DNA of 10,787 bases from NCBI GenBank assembly GCA_003139735.1, contig PLGA01000606.1, forward strand, positions 21,364-32,150, written 5' to 3'. The stretch comes from Bryobacterales bacterium (GTDB taxonomy: Bacteria > Acidobacteriota > Terriglobia > Bryobacterales > Bryobacteraceae). The position numbers and the translations under genes were made by a program. Below, piece by piece: positions 6,028-10,787 of the stretch. Below the pieces are notes generated by a model. The model did not search any database. It was not told where the DNA came from and worked only from the letters and a program-made list of their open reading frames with translations. Each line of letters starts with the position of its first letter. Within the stretch, counting starts at the first letter, position 1.

Positions 6028-6885
6028 TCAGCCGCGGTGGAAAACCCGGGTTCCGGACGCGGGCGCCGTCGGGAACGTACCGGAAATGTGGTCCTGCCAC
6101 GTCAGGCTCTCTTCGTCCCAGAGCGACCAGAGTAAGCCAACCGCGGTGCATACGCTCAGGCACGAACCCGCCAGCCGGAGCAGCCTTTGATTCCGCTCCG
6201 GGGGAAAGCCGCTGAAGGTGATCAGGCGCAGGCCGCTCCATCGCATGCCGGCCGTTTCGCCGCCGGCAATTGCCCACAGGACGCCATAGGCGAACGCGAT
6301 CAGGGCAAGCGCCCCGGCCAAGGCCAGCAGGTTGGTCCTGTTCAGCGCGAACGCGCCGCCCGCCAGCCGGAATACTAGCAGGAACAGGCCGTAGCCGATC
6401 ACGACCATGCTCGCGTCGAACGCGGCGGCAATGGCGCGATGCAACCGGGCGGCCACCGGGTCGTCGCAGTGGATGACTGCGTCGACGGTAGTGGGCAGGG
6501 TGCGCTGCCTGGACTTTGGCGCGGGGCGAAAATCCAGATTGGCCTGCTCCTCAGGCGCCGGGCGCGAGCGGCGAACCCGGGGCTTGGAAACCGTCCCCGC
6601 CGTAGCCGCGGGCCCGCGCGGGCGGCGCGTTTCCCAACGCGCCGGGAATTGGATCACGTTGGAGGCGCCTTCGTCCTGAAACAGCCGCGCCTGGATGCCC
6701 GGCCTGACTGCCGGGGTCTGACCGGCGATGGGAACCGCCGTTTCCACGGGCGCCGATTCCAACTGGGGAGCCACGGCTCCACGAACCACGGGGCCCGGCA
6801 TCAGCCGGTCGTCGGGCGTGCGGCCGCATCGCCGGCAACGGTGCTCCGCTTCACCCATTCGGAAGCCGCAATACGTACACGTCAT
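6028..6885 (-). CDS. Zinc-ribbon and RDD-domain membrane protein
   Basis: Membrane protein of 285 aa with unknown function. The N-terminus is a small zinc ribbon: Cys3-x2-Cys6, then Cys17-x2-Cys20 (MTCTYCGF...HRCRRCGR). A long Pro/Arg/Ala-rich, probably disordered linker (about residues 25-135) follows, then an RDD-like domain. That domain has about three hydrophobic helices, an early Arg and Asp (LHRAIAAAFDASMVV), the inter-helix GETAGMRWSGLRLI that mirrors the T-x-GK-x2-GLRV motif of RDD proteins, and the terminal LTWQDHISGT resembling H-D-x2-S/A-GT. I chose the ATG at 6885 because it sits directly before the zinc ribbon and is preceded by AGGACAGGA. A GTG at 6906 would add seven residues. 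It is divergent from lptD (55-nt gap) and upstream of pgi. RDD proteins have been linked to transport or envelope roles, but nothing here fixes a function. Confidence 0.75.
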   Translation of the reverse strand: MTCTYCGFRMGEAEHRCRRCGRTPDDRLMPGPVVRGAVAPQLESAPVETAVPIAGQTPAVRPGIQARLFQDEGASNVIQFPARWETRRPRGPAATAGTVSKPRVRRSRPAPEEQANLDFRPAPKSRQRTLPTTVDAVIHCDDPVAARLHRAIAAAFDASMVVIGYGLFLLVFRLAGGAFALNRTNLLALAGALALIAFAYGVLWAIAGGETAGMRWSGLRLITFSGFPPERNQRLLRLAGSCLSVCTAVGLLWSLWDEESLTWQDHISGTFPTAPASGTRVFHRG

Positions 6886-6940
6886 CGTGTCCTGTCCTGG
6901 CGACACCCACCGATCTAGAGAAGTGTGGTAACTTTGCGAG

Positions 6941-9400
6941 TTGAGGCCCTTCCCTAGAAGTTCTCTCTATTTACTTAGCATAAAGGCCCTCGCTTGTCAC
7001 GTAAAATCTTCGGGTATTAGGTATCTTTTTGCGCCTACTCTATTGGCCGCGCTAGCGTTAACGGCTGCCCCAGCGGGGGCCCAGGGGACTGCGCAAGCCG
7101 CTGCACAACCCGCCGCCGCGCTCCCCGAACCGCCGCCCCCGGCTTCCATACCCAAGAATCAGTGGGATGTCCAAGCCGTAGACCAGGAAAGCGAGGGCAA
7201 GCTGCACAAGCTGCACGGCAACGCCTGGGTGGAAAGTTCCCGGATGCTGCTTCGCGGCGACGAGATGACCTGGGACGAACAGACCGGAGAACTGCATGCC
7301 ACGGGGCACGTTTACTTGCGCAACTTCGAGAGAAACGAGCAAGTATGGTGCGACCGCATGGATTACAACACCGACCAGGAAACCGGAGAGTTTTACAACG
7401 TCCACGGCCAGATGGTTCCGCGGGTCATAGCCCGGCCCGGCATACTTACCGGCCACAGCCCGTTCTTCTTTCAAGGCGAGTGGGCCGAGCGCGCCGGCGG
7501 AATTTACACCCTGCACCATGGCTACATCACCAACTGCAAGATGCCTGCGCCCTGGTGGCGGCTGCGCGGACCGAAGTTCGTGATCGTGCCGGGAGAGAAG
7601 GCGTTGTCGTATCGCGCATTCTTCCTGCTGAAAGGCTTCCCGCTTTTCTATACGCCTTACTTCTATCACTCCCTGGACAAAGAGCCGCGCAGGAGCGGCT
7701 TCCTCACCCCCAACATCGCCCACAGCTCGATTGGCGGCATTACGCTGGGATTAGGCTATTTCTGGGCCATCAACCGCAGCTACGATGCGACTTACCGGAT
7801 TCTGGATTACACCTCCAGGGGCTACGCGCACCACTTTGAGTTTACCGGCAAGCCGCGTCCCGGCACGGATTTTTACGCCATTCTATACGGCGTGCAGGAC
7901 CGCGGCACCGGCACCCCCATTCAAAAGTACAGCGGACTCTCCATCAAAGCTGCCGGAAAGTCCATTCTGGGAGATGGCTGGTCGGCGCACACCGAGATCA
8001 ACTACGTGACGTCGTTCCGTTTCGTGCAGGAGTGGTCGCAGTCGTATAGCGAGGTTCTCGGTTCCGAGACGCACTCCGTGGGATTCGTCAACAAGAGCTG
8101 GTCAACCGATTCGCTGGACGTGGTGGTTTCCCGCCAGGAGAACTTTCAAACGGCGGAAGTTGCGGTTCCGGCGGGCGGCACGGATTACGTGGCCAATGCG
8201 GTCATCATCCGAAAACTGCCCGAGATCGAGTTTTCGGGCCGGGACCAGCCCATCTTTGGCAGCCTGCCGCTTTGGTTTTCCTGGGACTCCTCGGGGGGCC
8301 TGCTGAACCGCTCGGAGCCAATTTTCAACACGGGCCTGACACAGCTCATCACGCGCTTTCAGACCGGCCAGTTCATGAACCGGGAGAACCTGGCGCCTCA
8401 CATTACAGGAGCCTTTCATCTTGGGGACTTCCACTTTGTCCCCAGCCTGGGTCTCCACGAAACGTTTTACGGGCAGGGCGAGACACCGAACCTTTCCGTG
8501 CAGGGCCAGACGCAGTACCAGGATGTCTACCAGACGACGGGGACGAATGTCTTCCGCAGCGCCGAAGAGTTTTCCCTGGAGATGATCTTTCCCACCATTT
8601 CCAGGGTCTATTCGAAGAAGACCTTTCTTGGCGACAAGTTGAAGCACGTGATTGAGCCGCGCGCGACGTACCATTATGTGACCGGGATTGGCAGCGGCTT
8701 CGACAGATTCGTCCGCTTCGACGAAACCGAACTTCTTTCGAACACGAACGATCTGCTGCTTTCGCTCACCAACCGGGTCTACGCGAAGCGCGGAGACAGC
8801 GTGCAGGAGATCTTCACCTGGGACCTGATGCAGAAGCGGTATTTCGACCCGACCTTCGGGGGAGCCTTGATTCCCGGCCAGCGGAACGTCTTTGAAAGCA
8901 CGGCCGACGTGGATGCCTTCGCTTTCCTGGTGGCGCCGCGCAGCACATCGCCCGTGGTGTCCTCGCTGCGGGTCAGCCCGATCAAAGGCCTCGGCGTGCG
9001 CTGGCAGGCAGACTACGATCCCCGCGTGCATGGCCTGGTGGATAGCACGGTGGCTCTCGATTACCGCTGGAAGCGGTACTTCGCTTCGGTAGCCAACAGC
9101 GTGGTTCGCTTGAACCCTCTGCTGACGCCCACCGCCAACCAGTACGGGTTCCGGGCGGGCTACGGCGATGTGAACCGCCCGGGGTGGAACGGCTACATGG
9201 TGGTTAACTACAATCCCCTGATTGGCGTGATTCAAAACTCCACCATCCAGGTAACCTACAACACCGATTGCTGCGGGCTCAGCTTTCAGTATTACCGGAT
9301 CAACCTGGGCTTGCGGGATGAGACGGGATGGCGCGCCGCCTTCTCCATCGCCAACGTCGGGACCTTCGGCACGCTCAAGAAGCAGGACCGCACGTTCTGA
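6941..9400 (+). CDS. lptD: LPS-assembly outer-membrane protein LptD
   Basis: Outer-membrane beta-barrel that, plugged by LptE, receives LPS from the periplasmic Lpt bridge and inserts it into the outer leaflet. The 819 aa compare with 784 in E. coli. A signal peptide (RYLFAPTLLAALALTAAPAGAQG, about residues 27-49) precedes a Pro/Ala linker. An OstA-type jellyroll follows (about 65-180: GNAWVESSRMLLRGDEMTWD, GELHATGHVYLRN), then the barrel rich in alternating aromatic residues. Cys137 and Cys199 in the N-terminal half and adjacent Cys777-Cys778 (TDCCG) near the end recall the E. coli Cys31/173 and Cys724/725 disulfides. The start is uncertain: TTG at 6941 is the only standard start codon between the in-frame TAA at 6929 and the signal peptide, its ribosome site is poor, and the first 100 nt are AT-rich (44% GC). 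No other lpt gene is adjacent. Confidence 0.92.
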   Translation: MRPFPRSSLYLLSIKALACHVKSSGIRYLFAPTLLAALALTAAPAGAQGTAQAAAQPAAALPEPPPPASIPKNQWDVQAVDQESEGKLHKLHGNAWVESSRMLLRGDEMTWDEQTGELHATGHVYLRNFERNEQVWCDRMDYNTDQETGEFYNVHGQMVPRVIARPGILTGHSPFFFQGEWAERAGGIYTLHHGYITNCKMPAPWWRLRGPKFVIVPGEKALSYRAFFLLKGFPLFYTPYFYHSLDKEPRRSGFLTPNIAHSSIGGITLGLGYFWAINRSYDATYRILDYTSRGYAHHFEFTGKPRPGTDFYAILYGVQDRGTGTPIQKYSGLSIKAAGKSILGDGWSAHTEINYVTSFRFVQEWSQSYSEVLGSETHSVGFVNKSWSTDSLDVVVSRQENFQTAEVAVPAGGTDYVANAVIIRKLPEIEFSGRDQPIFGSLPLWFSWDSSGGLLNRSEPIFNTGLTQLITRFQTGQFMNRENLAPHITGAFHLGDFHFVPSLGLHETFYGQGETPNLSVQGQTQYQDVYQTTGTNVFRSAEEFSLEMIFPTISRVYSKKTFLGDKLKHVIEPRATYHYVTGIGSGFDRFVRFDETELLSNTNDLLLSLTNRVYAKRGDSVQEIFTWDLMQKRYFDPTFGGALIPGQRNVFESTADVDAFAFLVAPRSTSPVVSSLRVSPIKGLGVRWQADYDPRVHGLVDSTVALDYRWKRYFASVANSVVRLNPLLTPTANQYGFRAGYGDVNRPGWNGYMVVNYNPLIGVIQNSTIQVTYNTDCCGLSFQYYRINLGLRDETGWRAAFSIANVGTFGTLKKQDRTF

Positions 9401-9531
9401 CGATGGGGCAGGCGGAGTTTTCTCCCGGGCCGCATTTTCTTCTTGCCACGCCCCTTCATTCCGAAGGAAACTGAAGGAGTCTCAGGGAGAGGCAAGAGTT
9501 GGAAAGAAACGGCCGCAAGGGCTCTTTGGTT

Positions 9532-10787
9532 ATGGAGCCCGCCGAGCGATGGAGCGCCCAACGGGCCAGCGATCTATACGACGTCGCGAGCTGGGGCAAG
9601 GGCTATTTCTCGGTCGGCGATAACGGACACGTCCGCGTCCACCCGGAAAAGGACCCGGCGCGGTCGATCGACCTCAAGGAACTGGTCGACACGCTGGTGC
9701 TGCGGGGCATCAACCTTCCCATCCTGATTCGCTTCGCCGATATCCTCAAGCACCGCCTTGGAGAGCTTCACGACGCGTTCCAGAACGCGATCACGGAGCA
9801 CAAGTACCAGGGAGGGTATTGCTGCGTGTACCCCATCAAGGTGAACCAGCAGAAGCAGGTGGTGGAGGAAGTGCTTGAGTTCGGCAAGCCATACCACTTC
9901 GGCCTGGAAGCCGGCTCCAAGCCGGAGTTGATGGCGGTCATGGCCCTGGCCGACAACGACACCCCCATCATCTGTAACGGCTTCAAAGACGACGAGTATA
10001 TCGAAATGGCCATGCTGGCTCAGAAGATGGGCCGGCGCATCATTCCGGTGGTGGAGAAGTATACCGAGCTGCGCCTGATCCTGAAGTACAGCCAGAGGGT
10101 GGGCGTGCGCCCGGTCATCGGACTGCGAGTGAAGCTAGCCAGCCGCGGTTCCGGCCGCTGGAAGTCCTCGGGCGGCTACCGCTCCAAATTCGGTCTCTCG
10201 GCCACCGAGGCGGTGCGCGCCTTGCAGGAGTTGAAAGACCTTGGCATGGCCGACTGCCTGAATCTGCTGCACTTCCACCTGGGCAGCCAGATCACCAACA
10301 TCCGGCAGATTAAGGGCGCGGTAAACGAGGCGGTGCGGGTTTACGTGGACCTGGCGCGCGCCGGCGCCGGCCTGCAGTACCTGGACGTGGGCGGCGGCCT
10401 CGGGATCGACTACGACGGCTCCCAGACCGATTTCGAATCGAGCGTCAACTACACGCTTCAGGAATACGCCAACGACATCGTCTATCACGCGCAGAACGTG
10501 TGCGACGAAGTGGGCGTGCCACACCCGATCATCGTGACCGAGAGCGGACGCGCCATCGCCGCCTATCACAGCGTGCTGGTCTTCAACGTTCTGGGCGTCT
10601 CCGGCATGGGGGAGCCGGATGTGCCGGCGGAGCCTCCGCCGGACGCCGAGCAGCCGCTGATCGATCTTCAGGAGACCTACCGCGGCCTGACCGCCAAGAA
10701 CCTGCTCGAAAGTTACCACGACGCGCAGCAGGCGCTCGACCAGGCGCTCAACCTGTTCAGCCTCGGCTACCTTTCGCTCGACCAGCG
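9532..10787 (+). CDS. speA: Biosynthetic arginine decarboxylase (3' end outside window)
   Basis: PLP-dependent decarboxylase that turns arginine into agmatine, the entry to putrescine and spermidine. The 418 visible codons are about two thirds of the usual 630-660. They align by eye with E. coli SpeA: SDLYDVASWGKGYFSV near the N-terminus, CVYPIKVNQQKQV with the PLP lysine at Lys103, FGLEAGSKPELMAV, GSGRWKSSGGYRSKFGLSA, LLHFHLGSQ (His247 onward), LDVGGGLGIDYDG (phosphate loop), SVNYTLQEYAND and TESGRA. The last visible part, ETYRGLTAKNLLESYHDAQQ, belongs to the helical insertion typical of this family. The start is the ATG at 9532, with only a weak AAGG 11 nt upstream. An in-frame TTG at 9499 has a better AGGGAGAGG ahead of it and would add 11 residues. 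The 131-nt gap after lptD holds no convincing terminator or riboswitch, so read-through from lptD is possible. Confidence 0.93.
   Translation, partial: MEPAERWSAQRASDLYDVASWGKGYFSVGDNGHVRVHPEKDPARSIDLKELVDTLVLRGINLPILIRFADILKHRLGELHDAFQNAITEHKYQGGYCCVYPIKVNQQKQVVEEVLEFGKPYHFGLEAGSKPELMAVMALADNDTPIICNGFKDDEYIEMAMLAQKMGRRIIPVVEKYTELRLILKYSQRVGVRPVIGLRVKLASRGSGRWKSSGGYRSKFGLSATEAVRALQELKDLGMADCLNLLHFHLGSQITNIRQIKGAVNEAVRVYVDLARAGAGLQYLDVGGGLGIDYDGSQTDFESSVNYTLQEYANDIVYHAQNVCDEVGVPHPIIVTESGRAIAAYHSVLVFNVLGVSGMGEPDVPAEPPPDAEQPLIDLQETYRGLTAKNLLESYHDAQQALDQALNLFSLGYLSLDQ

Noticed and set aside
8102..9235. Minus-strand open frame of 377 codons opposite lptD
   Set aside because: It is antisense to the conserved barrel domain, and the His/Arg/Val-rich translation has no motif.
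9401..9531. Terminator or regulatory RNA between lptD and speA
   Set aside because: GGAG-TTTT-CTCC (near 9413-9424) and AAAGA/TCTTT (9503-9527) are only 4-5 bp stems, and the T-rich stretch near 9433 is interrupted; this is not enough to call.
9443..9727. Plus-strand open frame overlapping the start of speA
   Set aside because: It overlaps the conserved speA N-terminal coding region in another frame, and its Arg/Ser/Thr-rich translation resembles no protein family.

Overview
The window is a GC-rich chromosomal stretch from a Gram-negative bacterium; LptD shows that it has an LPS outer membrane. The combination of a GumC-type chain-length protein followed by a separate CpsD-type kinase, a LytS-like kinase with an N-terminal multi-TM domain, a zinc-ribbon/RDD membrane protein and SpeA looks most like Acidobacteriota (Bryobacterales/Solibacter-like). 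That assignment comes from recognising protein style, not from a database search.

Layout. (1) 3-2172, plus strand: the 3' part of a GumC/Wzz-type exopolysaccharide chain-length protein, then, 19 nt later, a CpsD/CapB-type tyrosine autokinase. Together they are the regulatory core of an exopolysaccharide export locus that extends to the left of the window. (2) 2162-2265: a 10-bp tandem duplication over the kinase stop codon, then a compact REPIN-like element made of two inverted palindromic units, filling the gap to the next gene. (3) 2266-3600, minus strand: a LytS/YehU-type membrane sensor histidine kinase without a visible response regulator. It is divergent from (4) ribA, GTP cyclohydrolase II (3653-4270), and the 52-bp gap holds overlapping -10 boxes on both strands. 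(5) 4280-4382: a perfect 14-bp inverted repeat with tandem octamers, then tRNA-Leu(UAG) at 4421-4507. (6) 6885-4544, minus strand: a zinc-ribbon plus RDD-domain membrane protein followed by glucose-6-phosphate isomerase, probably co-transcribed. (7) 6941-9400, plus strand: the LPS assembly protein LptD, divergent from the RDD gene, with a TTG start in an AT-rich leader. (8) 9532 to the window end: the first two thirds of the biosynthetic arginine decarboxylase SpeA.

Functionally, the window mixes envelope biogenesis (exopolysaccharide length control, LPS insertion, a cell-envelope-type sensor kinase) with housekeeping metabolism (riboflavin, glycolysis/gluconeogenesis, polyamines). I found no phage, transposase, CRISPR or defence genes. 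The most unusual material is in the intergenic gaps: two structured repeat elements, a bidirectional promoter candidate and the LptD leader. I do not see a clearly new multi-gene system.
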